Assembly: GCF_040958095.1 (NCBI RefSeq)
Contig: NC_091156.1
Span: 18,160,968 to 18,224,967 of the forward strand
Direction: 5' to 3'
DNA: 64,000 bases
Origin: Procambarus clarkii
Taxonomy: Eukaryota; Arthropoda; Malacostraca; Decapoda; Cambaridae
Every line of letters begins with the position of its first letter. Position 1 is the stretch's first letter. The notes under the pieces are model-generated. The model searched no databases. It saw only the letters and a list, made by a program, of their open reading frames with translations, and was not told the origin of the DNA. The translations under genes were made by a program, and so were the position numbers. Below, in pieces: positions 19,806-30,505 of this stretch.

Positions 19806-20369
19806 TCACCCATGCTCCTTGTATTGCCGACACCACCACCACTGGCAATAAACACCACCATGGAAGCTGCTAACACCCTGTTCATTTATACTACTTGTAT
19901 CAGTCGCATCATCATTGAACCTAGAAAACGATTCATCTACAGTATCATCTATAAAAATTGGAGATGACATGGGTGGGCATGCATGGCGCTCAGCCACTAC
20001 TGGATATGCTCGCTGTATCGTTCTCATTGGTACTGTATCACTTTTATCTGACCCTTGTGTCAGGTCCTTATTGTGCCGAGCTTCATCAATATCATGACCC
20101 CTATGTTCTTTAAACAATAAGGTCTGAATTTCACCAACGGAGAGCGATCTTTCAACACCACATCTGACAGGGGGTTGGGAGCCAGAAGCGCGTGCGGCAG
20201 ACAAGGCCAACCATGGTGACGGCTGAAGGTGTGCACAGCATCTCTCCTTGCGACATTCCAGATACCTTTGAAGGTTTTCCAAACCCACTGTTACATGGCA
20301 CACAATCCGATCATGATGCTCTTCTGGTCTTAGAGGGTGATCCTGAGGGGGTTTTCCTGGACAGTTCAC
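19806..20369 (-). CDS. Unrecognised 187-codon open frame, possibly transposon-derived
   Basis: An ATG-initiated frame on minus, rich in Arg, His and Cys early (R-K-E-R-C-C-A-H) and acidic/Ser-rich later. It is longer than chance in AT-rich intron DNA but short of proof; no domain is recognised and it lies antisense inside gene 1. It could be a remnant of a retroelement gag. Confidence 0.25.
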   Translation of the reverse strand: MNCPGKPPQDHPLRPEEHHDRIVCHVTVGLENLQRYLECRKERCCAHLQPSPWLALSAARASGSQPPVRCGVERSLSVGEIQTLLFKEHRGHDIDEARHNKDLTQGSDKSDTVPMRTIQRAYPVVAERHACPPMSSPIFIDDTVDESFSRFNDDATDTSSINEQGVSSFHGGVYCQWWWCRQYKEHG

Positions 20370-20639
20370 ATACCACAGTAAGGTGAACAGATTGGAGGCA
20401 AAATGCTACCAGCATCCTGGGGTACCCCATGATTGCCCCTGCCCTACTTGGCCTCAGTATTAACATCCTCCGCTCACTCGGCAAATTCACTCACTCACAA
20501 GTAGGGCAAATTCTCCTAGTTTACAAACGTTTATCATTGCCTTTGATGACAATACGTCCATTGATAGGAGTGTTTTTGGAAATGGCAGAGCACAAAGTCT
20601 CCTCTATCATGCTATTTCCAAGTTCTCTAAGATCTAGGT

Positions 20640-21840
20640 GCACTATATCGACTGAATAAATGAAGGAATTTAATTGCAAAGGACAACAATCACAGCGAGG
20701 ACCTAGTGCTTTCGGATGTTACTGAAATCCGTGGTTACAAAGTCAGACGCTACAAACTACTGGGTGACCAGTTGGCAAGATATGTGGTTTGACATGTTGA
20801 CATTAGTGCAGACGACATCAAGGCACACCTTCAGGCTGCTGACATTCCAATCTTCAGTGTCAGGAAATTTATGAGTAGGACAAATGGAGAACTGAGTGAT
20901 ACCGGCACTCCCCTACTTACTTTTCTAGACTACTTTCTCCCTGATCAGGTCTGGATTGATGGCTTCCTCCATAAACTAAAGGTGTACATTCCCAGTACCA
21001 CTCAGTGCTTTTGATGTAAAGGTTATCACCATACAGTACCTCAAAAGGCTGCACCAATGACATCAAATGTGGGAAATGCTCTGGGTCCCATTACACACGT
21101 GACTGTACATCAGATATACTCTGCTGCTCAAACTGTGGTGATGCTCATGACATTACATTCAAACAATGTCCTTTGTACATCACGGCACAAACTCGGGCTC
21201 TTCCCGGCATCAACCTGCAATACAATCGTGTTCTGAAATGACCCAACAATGTCCGTCATCAGCCACTACATTACACTCCGCCGGCCCCCCTTTGCTTGTG
21301 CCTGATCTGTCACTGACATTCCTATAACCCCAGAGTCCAATCCTCTCCCACGAACTGTGCAACTGAGTCCCGATCTTGACACACTTGTCATTCGCATTGT
21401 GGATGCACTCGAGAAGATGTTGGCTTGATTCCTGACTAAATTCTTTTCTCAGTCTGTCCATCCCATTCCTGAGGCCGACCCACCACACCCTTCCTCCGCA
21501 TCTACTCTGCCTGACATACAACCTCCCACAGCTACCCTTGCTGTCTCCAAAATGTTTCAACTGATGCTGGAAACCGCCCTTGATAACATCTTGGCACTTG
21601 CCCGAGTCACTTCCCAGGCTGACTTGTCGCAAACCCCGACCCCCGGCACTAAGCAGAAGCAATCCTCTGCTGTCCCAACTTCCAAGCACCCTGCCATTTT
21701 GCCTGACAAACTACATATGTCTCGCACTCCTGCGACGTATCATCACCCCACTCCCAGGTCTTCCTCACGCTGTCCTACTGGCATGTCTAGGAAGACCGAT
21801 GCGATTGTGTCCCAGACATAAAGTTCCGGAATCTGTCAAC
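20640..21840 (+). pseudogene. LINE ORF1 (gag-like) with three zinc knuckles, decayed
   Basis: A broken frame reads V-T-E-I-R-G-Y-K-V-R-R, A-D-D-I-K-A-H-L-Q-A-A-D-I-P, then a knuckle-like C-F-x-C-K-G-Y-H-H near 21005, C-G-K-C-S-G-S-H-Y-T-R-D-C at 21068-21105 and C-S-N-C-G-D-A-H..F-K-Q-C at 21127-21170. This CCHC series after a basic region is typical of Jockey-type LINE ORF1, a nucleic-acid-binding protein. In-frame stops and a frameshift before the second knuckle make it inactive. A Pro/Ser-rich continuation runs to about 21820. Confidence 0.65.
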
Positions 21841-23640
21841 ATGTCTTACCCTGTCCTCACCTACCCTGTCCTAACCTGACTTACTCTAACCTACTCGTTC
21901 ATCCTGTGTTCCTTCATGTGCTCGCACTTCCCTTCCTTTCTCATAACTAATTAGTGACTGCCTCCCAAATATCCTTCACCTCCCCACTGCCGTCTCTTGC
22001 CTACATCCCACACTTTCTATAGTTCGGTGACATTTTGCTTTCACCTTTCATGCAACTCCTCCTCTTTCCTGTCCTGAGTCCCTTTCCTCCCGTCTGTTTA
22101 TTTTGTCTTTGTCCTTGCCCACATAGAAGACGTTGATATCTTCCCGCCTCTACTACATCTTGACCATTGATGTGCTGCTGTGCGTGCTGCATCTTGCTAT
22201 ATTATCACTCGTGCTGTCATCGGGAAGAAGAACCTTCATGCATACTGCACATATAGCGAAGAAGAAGAAGCACGTGTGCCACTCATGGTTACTCATTCAG
22301 AATTGATCCAGCCAGCAGCGCTAGGGAAATCTGGGAATTTTTTTTTAGATGGCTACCTCTTACTGGAGGTCCCAGGAGTCCATTCGCACCCAACCTACCG
22401 ATGGCACATTTTGAATGGGTACGAAATCTTAAATTGGTGTTTTCTCAGTCTGCACCATTTTTGGTAAATGAATTTACTCGGCCAGTGCAGTCCAGTGGTT
22501 AAAAGGGGCTTACATAATTAGACTGTGCCCCAGAAAGTAGCTGCCTAAACAATGAATGGCTCTAATAAAGGGACTCGTTAAAGACTGGCTCCCATGGGAA
22601 CTGGCCTGTAGAGAGCTGCTTAATAAGTGCTGCATAGTAAAGAAGTCAGTAGTAAATGACATAAACTACCACTGACAATAAGAGCTGATGGGGGCTGCAA
22701 ATGAGAATGTTTGCATAATAGAGAGCGGCAGAGGCAGAGTTGACTAGTATATGGAGCTGTCCATAATGGAGAACAGGCCTGTAGGGAAAGCTGGCTTTAA
22801 TAAAGGCTAACATGCTACTAAACCAGGACATAGACACAATGGGACAAAAATAGAAATTGAGCAGACCAAAGCAAGCAGAATAATACCCAGCAGGGAGAAT
22901 TGCTTGCATTAAGGAAGAAGGAGGCAGTGCAGGAAAGCAAAGTAGAGCATGGACATTAAGTGAAAGATAAGTAACCATAAAAAGGAGAGGAGTTGTGCAG
23001 GCTTTCCCTTGCTTGAGTGGGAAGGAAGAAAGCAGTAAACACCAGATGAAAGTATACCAAAGAGGAAGAACATAATGACATAAGGATAATATAAATTGTT
23101 GAATAGAATAATACAAATAAATACAGATAAAAACATTTATCTTCACTGATCTCACAAAAGAACTGCAAATGGCATTTAAGGGCTAATGAAAAAAAGCCTG
23201 GCCCCATGAACCCAGTAATAAATATAATAATAATGCCAGGAACTGTAAACATGGCAGAGCTGATAAAAATAGATAAGATCTGAAAATGCCACCATGATCC
23301 TCCACCGTCTAGTATAGTGGCCGAAAGCAAGGAGATGCGTGGCCACTAAGGGGCACAGCCATGGAGTAGGTGGCAGGAAGGCCAGAGGAGACTGACAGTG
23401 GTGGCCGGATAACAGGGGGTTGAGTGGCCAGTGAACGTGCTGGCGGTGATGTCTTGGAGCAGAGAGTGATGTCCTCTTTTGTGGGGAAGAAGGGTGGCTG
23501 AGAGGCAGCAGGCAGAGGCAGCCATATAACAGGCTAGTAGAACAGCCAGCAGGGCCTGAAGCAAGAAAGAAGAAAAGCGAAGTAACAGTGTAGCAGAACA
23601 GCCACATAACAGGCAGGCAGAAAGAAAGGAGGACGACAGT
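21841..23640. other. Intron sequence without recognised features
   Basis: Minus-strand hydrophobic open frames in 22646-23700 are composition artefacts of an A/G-rich plus strand. No tRNA, LINE or SINE signature recognised. Confidence 0.4.
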
Positions 23641-24156
23641 GGTGAATCCAGCTGATTAAAAGGACAAGGAAGTAAGGAGAGTAGCATGGCAGAGAAAGCC
23701 ATAGACAGGAAGGTGAAGAGGCCAGATAACAGGGTTTTTTATTGCCAGTGAATCCAAACAAAAGTTTAGTGGAGACGGCCAGATAACAGGATGATGAGGC
23801 AGCCAGAAAATGAGGCAGAGGCAGCCACGTATGAACAGACTGTCAGAGATGGCCAGATAACAGGGTGGCAGGATGCCACATATCACATATATCCTGTTAT
23901 CATAAAGCCAGATAACAGGGTATCTACATAACAGATTGGTGGAGCTGGCCAGATAACAGGCTAAGGATGCCACATATCACATATATCCTGTTATCATAAA
24001 GCCAGATAACAGGGTATCTACATAACAGATTAGTGGAGCTGGCCAGATAACAGGCTAGTGAAGAAGGCCAGATAACAAGGTGGCAAAATACCACATACTA
24101 CATATATATCCTGTTATCAAACAGCCAGATAACAGAGTATCCACATAACAGAGTAA
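23641..24156 (+). repeat. Degenerate minisatellite around ccagataacaggg
   Basis: The core gccagataacagg recurs more than ten times. A higher-order unit of 94 bp (ggatgccacatatcac..atcctgttatcataaagcc..ggtatctacataacag) is repeated at 23871 and 23965, with a partial third near 24085. The cctgttat and ataacagg motifs are mutually inverted, so each unit can form a hairpin. Confidence 0.8.
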
Positions 24157-24254
24157 ACGATTCTTCGCGGCAGGGGATCCTATTCCAGGGACCTGCCCGA
24201 AACACTACGCGTACTAGTGGCCGTACAAGAATGTAACAACTCTTGTATATATCT

Positions 24255-24310
<56 letters not shown>
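24157..24310 (+). mobile_element. SINE with 55-bp pure poly-A tail
   Basis: The body ttcttcgcggcaggggatcc, acctgcccgaaacactacgc, gtactagtggccgtacaaga, then atgtaacaactcttgtatatatctc runs into an uninterrupted A run (24256-24310). It is inserted within the minisatellite, which resumes as caggctggtggagacagcc. The unbroken tail suggests a young insertion. Sister copy at 39337. Confidence 0.85.
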
Positions 24311-24311
<1 letters not shown>

Positions 24312-25037
24312 AGGCTGGTGGAGACAGCCAGGTAACAGGGTGGAAGGACAGTCAACCAGGTGATGAGGGCTCATCTTGCGAGGTCCTGAACTGACCAGGG
24401 GACTAGGAGGCTCCTTCTTGTAAAGCCCCCAACCACCCAGGGCCTGGCCTTCCATGGAGTAACAGGGCCTCGCCATTGAACACCAGGGGGCCTGCTGGCG
24501 AGGCATAAAGCATGGCCTGTGTGGGGCATCACCGAGTTGTTGAAGTGGACCTTGACCACCTCAGGGACCTCGCATGTTCCCCAGGGACTGCCCAGGTGGG
24601 GGATGGGCCAAGACAGGGTTGGGAATCAGGAGGGAAGGTAGGGTGGGAAAGGCATGCAGAGGGCTTTGTGTGGCACAGCAAAGGCAGACAAGAAAAATGT
24701 GGGCACAGCATAGGCATTGGCATGAGGTGGCATGTGAGGGCCACACAGGCAACATGGGATGGGGAGAACAGAGCCTTATGAGCATGGAGTCAGGGAAGGA
24801 GACAAAGAATAAAAAAAGATACTAGAGATGGATTATTTAGGTTAGAAAGTAACAGTTAGTAGCACAAGATTGTGTTGTATAGTATTATGATGTTGGGGCC
24901 AGGTAACAAGTATTTTAGTACTTTAGATTGCATAATGAGGAGAAAGAGAGTAGGGTGAATTGCTACAAGAATGGCAGTTAGATACTTTTAGCTTCAGTTG
25001 TTGCAGCATATAATATTTAAATAATCTATCTTTCCAG
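24311..25037. other. End of intron before exon C
   Basis: Minisatellite remnant to about 24350, then unassigned G/A-rich sequence. The splice acceptor for exon C is preceded by a modest pyrimidine tract. Confidence 0.4.
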
Positions 25038-25602
25038 AGACGAATCTCCTGACAAAAATGGCGAGGATGAGGATGAAAATAGTGACGATGATGACGATGA
25101 TGAACGTGACGGTGTAGAGGAAGGAGAATATCCTAGTTTGAGCAGCATAGGTTCTGGAGGATCTGGCGGATCAGGAGGTGTTTTATCTCCACGTTGTGAT
25201 GGTGATGGTGATGGTGATAGCTATGGTGGGTCACCATCCCTCACTACCAGTATGAACATGGTGGAACAAGTATTAAGTAATGGAGCAATGGACCGCTTTG
25301 AAAAGATTGATCGTTTAGAAGCCATTTTGGCTGCAGCTACCCAGGTTTCCGGTGCCTCATCTCCTGTGGCCATTAATGCTAACAGTCCTCCTGCTTCATG
25401 TTGTTGCCATTGTCATGGATACTCTCAAGGGCTAATTATATCCCCACAGACCTCACCACCTCACTCTCTGAACAATGTGACCTCTATGTCAACCTTCACC
25501 AGTAAGGCTGATGCTCAGTGCCAGACTCTCAGTACCGGCGACATTGTCATCACCAAAGTGTTCTTCCCAGATAGTCCTGATAATGCAAAGGACAAGAAAT
25601 GA
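25038..25602 (+). CDS. Terminal coding exon of the coiled-coil protein (gene 1, exon C)
   Basis: The acceptor is ctttccag at 25037. Joined to exon B it reads Arg-Asp-Glu-Ser-Pro, then an acidic run rich in Asp and Glu, a Gly/Ser stretch (GSGGSGGSGG), a short amphipathic segment with FEKIDRLEAILAAATQ that may form another helix, a Cys/His cluster (CCCHCH) and a Ser/Thr/Pro-rich tail ending KDKK before the TGA at 25600-25602. About 187 codons. The acidic and Gly/Ser parts look disordered. Codon use is ordinary and there is no frame damage over 565 bp, unlike the transposon ORFs around it, so this is a real host exon. The protein family is unknown to me. Confidence 0.85.
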
Positions 25603-25987
25603 TGTGTACAGTATTGTATATAGTTTTGTATATTTTTAATTATTCTTGACAAAGTGGTTATGACCACAGTGTGATAGTTAGATGGTGCCGTATGCTGGCA
25701 CCCGTGATAGCGAACCCATGGGTTCATGCAGCTAGCTAGGGTAACTCACCTGCCTCAGGTATTTTTAGCATAAGACGGGCATTTTATGCCGTTATCTGGG
25801 AGTGTTACGTCTTATTGAAAATACCTTTAAATGGTAAGTATCCTACCCACCAGGTATGCTGGTGCAGGACTAACTCAAGCTTTAATATCCAACACAAGTG
25901 ACACTACCAAAGTCTTTTTATCATTTTCCAGGTACTTATTTTGCCAGATAATTGTTCATTTTGTTCTTTTATTATTAGACAAATAAA
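25603..25987 (+). other. Probable 3' UTR of gene 1 with poly(A) signal
   Basis: AT-rich sequence directly after the TGA stop. The first AATAAA is at 25982-25987, followed by a T-containing region that could hold the cleavage site; another AATAAA-like site lies near 26440. A transcript end near 26000 is inferred. Confidence 0.5.
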
Positions 25988-26877
25988 TTCAGCTTACTTC
26001 TGTGCTGAAGTACTGCTAGAGTTGGGATGCTTTTAGGGTTGGGAACATATCGTTAAATGCCTTCCTAGGTACATTAGGTTTTATTTTAACTTACTCAATG
26101 GTATTTCTGGTGAAATATATCATTGAGTGCAGCAGATGAGGCCAGGTAAGGCCCAGACTTACCTGAAAACCCCAAGAGCCTTCACTGCTCACAATAATAA
26201 ACCTCTGTTGAGCTATGTTTGTGTGTTTCCCTCAGCTGTTACCCTAATTCATGCACTGGTAACATTCCAACCTCTTGATAGTTTGAAACATTACAATTTG
26301 AAATTTGAACATTAATTAAACAAAAGCTTACCTAAGCCACTGAACTACTGTCTCTGGGAGTATATGTTCATATCCTACAAATGTTGTGAGAGGATGGACG
26401 TTTCTTACTCAACCAATAGGACCATTCATAATTTGTTGCTAATAAAATACTTTCAACTGTATTTTATATTCATTTGCCATTACATAAAAATGATGTTTTG
26501 TTGCTACTTCCCTCTTCTTATTGTGTAATTTGTCCTCAATCCTTTAACAGAAAATGACTTAAAGGTCAAGGACATTTAATTAAACAAATATAACATGTAC
26601 ATTTCCAGTTATTCCAAATAGAGGACCTTAAGAGACACGACTTGATAATGGAGTCTAGGATGGACTCATTTAGTCCAGGATGGACTAAAATGTCATCGCT
26701 TCTCCATCTTCTGAGTTGTGGTTTGGTCATCATGCTTCCAGACGCTGTAGAAACAGACAAAAATGTCTGGACTGTCAAGGTGACAACTTTAAAGGTTTCC
26801 TTATTAATAATGTGTGAATTCAAAACAACAACATCATAAAAATAAATTGTCATCCACACTTCTGGGTAAATAAACAC
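25988..26877. other. Intergenic sequence, nothing recognised
   Basis: AT-rich. A short direct repeat (aggatggactcatttagtccaggatggact) lies near 26655. No ORF or repeat family recognised. Confidence 0.4.
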
Positions 26878-27012
26878 TCCATTTACCTGGGCTGTATGAG
26901 TCTAGAACCATGGACCCCATGCATGTGAGGGCGACACGCTCTATAGTCGATAGTGTCAGCCTAACACACATGGGGTTCACGGTTTGAGACCCATACAGCC
27001 CAGGTAAATGGA
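26878..27012 (+). repeat. tRNA-like foldback repeat
   Basis: Perfect 21-bp inverted ends (tccatttacctgggctgtatg at 26878-26898 and its complement at 26992-27012) enclose a tRNA-like sequence. Its plus strand has ctatagtcgatagtgtcagcc (box-A-like) and ggttcacggtttgagaccc (box-B-like). The inner arms ccatggaccccatg and catggggttcacgg are also partly complementary. It may be a tRNA pseudogene copied as a foldback or a small MITE. Confidence 0.6.
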
Positions 27013-28237
27013 ACAACATCCTAAGTTATGCCAGAGAACACTTAAATAATACATCATATTCTTTTACTTTTATCTCCTAAAATGCAGGTTTTTTGCCATT
27101 ATGAAGCCCTTTTTCCATTTACAGTATGTACTGTATTTATCCCCTATTTCTCTGAACCATTGCAAAGTAACTTTCATAGCTCAGATTGTAGCTACTGTAT
27201 ATATCTTGTATCAATAGGTTTGTAGTGTCATCTGCTGTGATTACCCTTGCATCACAGAGTAACTTAGGAGACGACCCAAGAACTCCAAACAAAGACTAAC
27301 CTGGTCTCACCCTCTGAGCATGTAGCAACATTGTCTGTGCCTCTCACTCCCTGCTTAGGCCTGTACAGTACATACTCTAATATTATACTTATTGTGATTG
27401 AAGTGCTTAGCCCTGGTCTGGTGGATGTATAAGACATTAAATTTGTAATCGCAGAGTTGATTCCACACCCAGCCTATTCCCAGGTCACTGGTCACAATAA
27501 TTATACAATATTGTTAAGTACTATGTGCGAACCTATGGAGGGAACAAAAGGCACAAAGTTGTTACATGCTCAAGGAGTGAGACCAGACTAGCCTTTGATA
27601 TGACTTGCTGGAGCATCTCCCTGAGTCATGCTGTCTTGTGAGGTTGGCTGTATCAGACAACACTCATTTATTTTTTCTTAAATGTATGTGACAAACTCTG
27701 CCTTTAGTAGACATGAAACCTGTTACATGTGTAGGGCACTCCTCAAACTATCTGCATTGTCTGAAGAGTATTACCCAGATATGTTTTCAAGTTTACTGCT
27801 GTTCTTGCTGCATCATCTTCAGGAGATAATGTTCCATTGATATTTATGAATTTGAGAGAAGTAATTCCTGTAGTATATTCTGCCTTTTATGTCATTTGAC
27901 ATCTAAGCTGGTGTTTATTATCTAATTTGTTTGGAATCTTGAATGTTTCTAAGAACTGAGAAGTACCCCTTCAAGCTTAGCTATGGTACCACTAAGCCTT
28001 AGCAGCGCAAGAGTTCTCAGAGACCAACCCATTGCCTACTGGAAGCTAGGACTTGGCTCACTATATGAAGTGATGGAAGAAAGAAATCAGAGATCAACCA
28101 CAAAAAATTGGGAAAACCTGTCAGAAAATAATGGTGGTACAAAATAAGCAATTGACAGAAAGAAATTAGTCACCTCTAGATAAACAATGCAAATGATCAT
28201 TGCTGTGAAGCCTATGTTTTCTATTTCCATTCCATAA
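27013..28237. other. Intergenic sequence, nothing recognised
   Basis: No convincing ORF, SINE or LINE. Ordinary AT-rich sequence. Confidence 0.4.
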
Positions 28238-28298
28238 ATACCATACCACTTGGCCATGGTATGGCCAACGGCCATACCATGGCCAAGTGGTATGGTAT
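28238..28298. repeat. Perfect 61-bp hairpin (29-bp arms, aac loop)
   Basis: The arms at 28238-28266 and 28270-28298 are exactly complementary. The core ggtatggcc-aac-ggccatacc is the 5' end of 5S rRNA mirrored on itself, as in the second hairpin at 28416. Confidence 0.95.
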
Positions 28299-28367
28299 GA
28301 TAAGTGGTATGGTATGATAAGTGGTATGGTATGATATGGTATGGTATGGTATGATAAGTGGTATGGA
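28299..28367 (+). repeat. Short tandem repeat of ggtatggtatgataagt
   Basis: A simple repeat built from tggtatgg and gataagtggtat directly after the 61-bp hairpin; it appears to have grown from the hairpin arm end. Confidence 0.8.
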
Positions 28368-28415
28368 GAACATCCAGCCATAATATTTGAGAACACTATA
28401 TTTGCACACAAACAA

Positions 28416-28458
28416 GTTCTCAACGTGGTATGGCCAACGGCCATACCACGTTGAGAAC
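28416..28458. repeat. Perfect hairpin (20-bp arms, aac loop) over the 5S start
   Basis: 28416-28435 is the exact complement of 28439-28458. The right arm is the first part of the 5S-like sequence, so the left arm is an inverted copy of the 5S 5' end. Confidence 0.95.
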
Positions 28459-28550
28459 ACCGCTTCTCGTCCGATCTGCGAAGTTAAGCAACGTTGGGTT
28501 GGGTTTGTACTTGGATGGGTGACCGCCTGGGAACACCAAATGCTGTTGGC
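28433..28550 (+). rRNA. 5S rRNA-like sequence (gene, pseudogene or SINE head)
   Basis: 118 nt beginning gccaacggccataccacgtt and ending tgctgttggc, with complementary ends (gccaac/gttggc). The internal control region is well kept: aagttaagcaacg (A box) and acttggatgggtgaccgcct (C box), then gggaacacc. The length and motifs fit eukaryotic 5S rRNA. There is no T-run terminator after it; instead a LINE/SINE tail follows within 12 bp, so it may be the head of a 5S-derived SINE rather than a functional 5S gene. Confidence 0.85.
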
Positions 28551-28626
28551 AATAATGTTAGGAGGCCTGGTCGACGACCGGGCCGCGGGGACGCTAAGCC
28601 CTGGAAAAACCTCAAGGTAACCTCCA
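28551..28626 (+). mobile_element. LINE/SINE 3' tail fused to the 5S-like head
   Basis: ggaggcctggtcgacgaccg, ggccgcggggacgctaagcc and cctcaaggtaacct follow the 5S end directly. The same tail ends tRNA-headed SINEs and a LINE elsewhere in the window. Confidence 0.75.
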
Positions 28627-29590
28627 TAAAAAATTCAGTGGTTTAGCCTAACTGGAATCAACTCATCAACTCATCTAACCTACTTCAGCTGATAATCATT
28701 AAGCCCATGAAGTATCAATATTGCAGTCATTTTAATTTCCCTAAACCACAGCACTCTTTATGCCGGGTTTGATTGTGTAAAAAAATGTAGTTTAGTAAGA
28801 AGACAGGTTGAATTGTGATGGGCCTGACCACCACCAGATGGAAGCTCAGGTCACCTGAAGTGTCTCAACCACCCTTCCATCCCCCTACCCCCCCCTCCTC
28901 ACTTTGGCCCTATACTGTGCATCTGAAACAAATTCTTTACTCAGATTTCTACCACCATTCATAACATGATCCACAACTGTTGGAGGAATAGATGGTTATG
29001 TATTTCCAATAACAAACTGGGTACTAATCAATGTGACCTATCTGGATGTCTTTCCTCCTACCCACATAACAGGAGGTGGGAAATAGTTCTGGTTATGTTA
29101 TACTGTATAATGGTAACACAATTAACTCGAGGCACGTAACGGAACAAAGATCTGTGCTGTACTGTCAGAATAGAATTTTCACACTAACCACTAAGCACCT
29201 TAATTTTGAGGATGATCTGACACCTTGCTTTCCTAATATTTCTTCCTGTTATTTGCCCTTTGATAAAAATCCTCTGTGAATCCAATACCTTTGAAATCAT
29301 TAATTACCCAGTATGTTTGATTTTGCTCTTGCATTGGCATGCTAAATTATATCTATAGGGTATTATTATTGTTTTCTACCACAGATGGGGCTAAATAGTG
29401 TTTCGGGCTGGGTGTCTTCTTCTCATAAATACTTACCTCCTCCTCACTTTCAGTTAAGTGGTGCTGGCTTTCTCTGGAAGATTGTTCTACCAGAGGACAT
29501 TACTTTAATTATTTTTCTTTATGCTTCATAACAGTGTTCATGCCACCCATATTGGGTGTGCACTAGCATTCCATTTTAGAGTTCCTTGGG
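28627..29590. other. Intergenic sequence, nothing recognised
   Basis: No supported gene. A C-rich run near 28885. A 67-codon frame at 29076-29279 has no recognisable domain. Confidence 0.4.
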
Positions 29591-30137
29591 AATGGCTTGC
29601 ATTTCATTTTACCCCACCAGAGGTCTCCATGCTTTGAGGGATTGTGGATTTCCTCCTCTATGACTTCAAGGTGACTTCTCGATAGTCACCTTGCTTTTTG
29701 GGCAGCTCATAAGATTTGTTCTCCCCTGCAAGACCTGTCGATGGGAAGAGGCAATCACATATTATTCATTCCCAGGATGTTATTGAGAAATTAAAGAACA
29801 AAGGCCCAACTGGTAAAATTAAATTGGTTAGTTTTGATGTCACTGCATGTTTCACTAATGTATCTTTACATAAAATATTATATTTTTTAAGAGCACAAGA
29901 GTTAGCAAGTCATTTTGTTACTCCTATCCCTAGTGATTTATTTTCAGAGCTCATTAACATTTTTGTAGAAAACATCAATTTTACTTTTGATGGTGTGGCT
30001 TTCAAGCAAAAGTTTGGTATGGCTTTGGGTTTTTCTCTCCCTCCCATTGTTGTAAATTTATATACGAAATTTTTTAAAATACAATTAGTACCCACAGTAA
30101 CAATTAGTGGAAAAGGTCCAAAACTTGGTTCATATAA
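29591..30137 (+). pseudogene. Penelope-like element reverse transcriptase fragment
   Basis: A frame from about 29716 reads K-L-V-S-F-D-V-T-A-C-F-T-N-V-S, F-T-F-D-G-V-A-F-K-Q-K-F-G-M-A-L-G-F-S-L-P-P-I-V-V-N-L. This is the Penelope RT signature (S-F-D-V-x-S-L-F-T-N-V-P and G-x-x-Y-x-Q-x-x-G-x-A-M-G-S-P-L-S-P-x-x-A-N). Several key residues are changed (F-S-L for S-P-L). It is cut off where a DIRS-type terminal repeat begins. Confidence 0.8.
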
Positions 30138-30505
30138 TTTTCTGTGGGGAACCCCTACGGGTTCCTGGAGCTTATCGGGCTAATGTATGTTATATTAGAC
30201 CGGGACATTAGCTAAGGAGTTCAGACCTACCAGGGACCAGCGCCAGAACCTGGCCCCTTCAGAGAGGTTTCAGGGAGCAATGGCCCTGGAAAACCCCCTT
30301 GTGTTTAGGGTTTTCCGTATCTGCCATCGACCAGGGTTAGGCACCCAGAAAGGTAGGCATAACAAAACAAACCCCACATGGTAAAAAACTAAAACAAAAA
30401 ACTGAACAGAGAGGTAAAACTCCCTACAATCACAAGGAAACAAGCAAACATCACACTTTACTACCGCGCCGATCGTCTGTGCAGCCCTCCCCGCCCCGAG
30501 AGGAC
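30138..30505 (+). mobile_element. DIRS-type terminal repeat (left-end type)
   Basis: Diverged copy of 8580-8965: the ctgtggggaacccctacggg hairpin, gctaatg, gacctaccagggaccagcgc, cagaacctggccccttcaga, tctgccatcgaccagggtta, and accgcgccgatcgtctgtgc. It interrupts the Penelope frame, as 8580 interrupts LINE A. It meets the end of an RNase H region read on minus. Confidence 0.75.

Noticed and set aside
22646-23973. Hydrophobic minus-strand frames resembling membrane proteins
   Set aside because: The plus strand is A/G-rich, so the minus strand reads Leu/Phe/Ser-rich by composition; frames overlap and lack a domain or consistent start.
23741-24060. I-SceI-like homing endonuclease sites (gataacaggg)
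   Set aside because: Only part of the 18-bp site matches, and the motif is the core of a local minisatellite.
24180-24506. 108-codon frame with a poly-Phe run
   Set aside because: The Phe run is the poly-A tail of a SINE read backwards.
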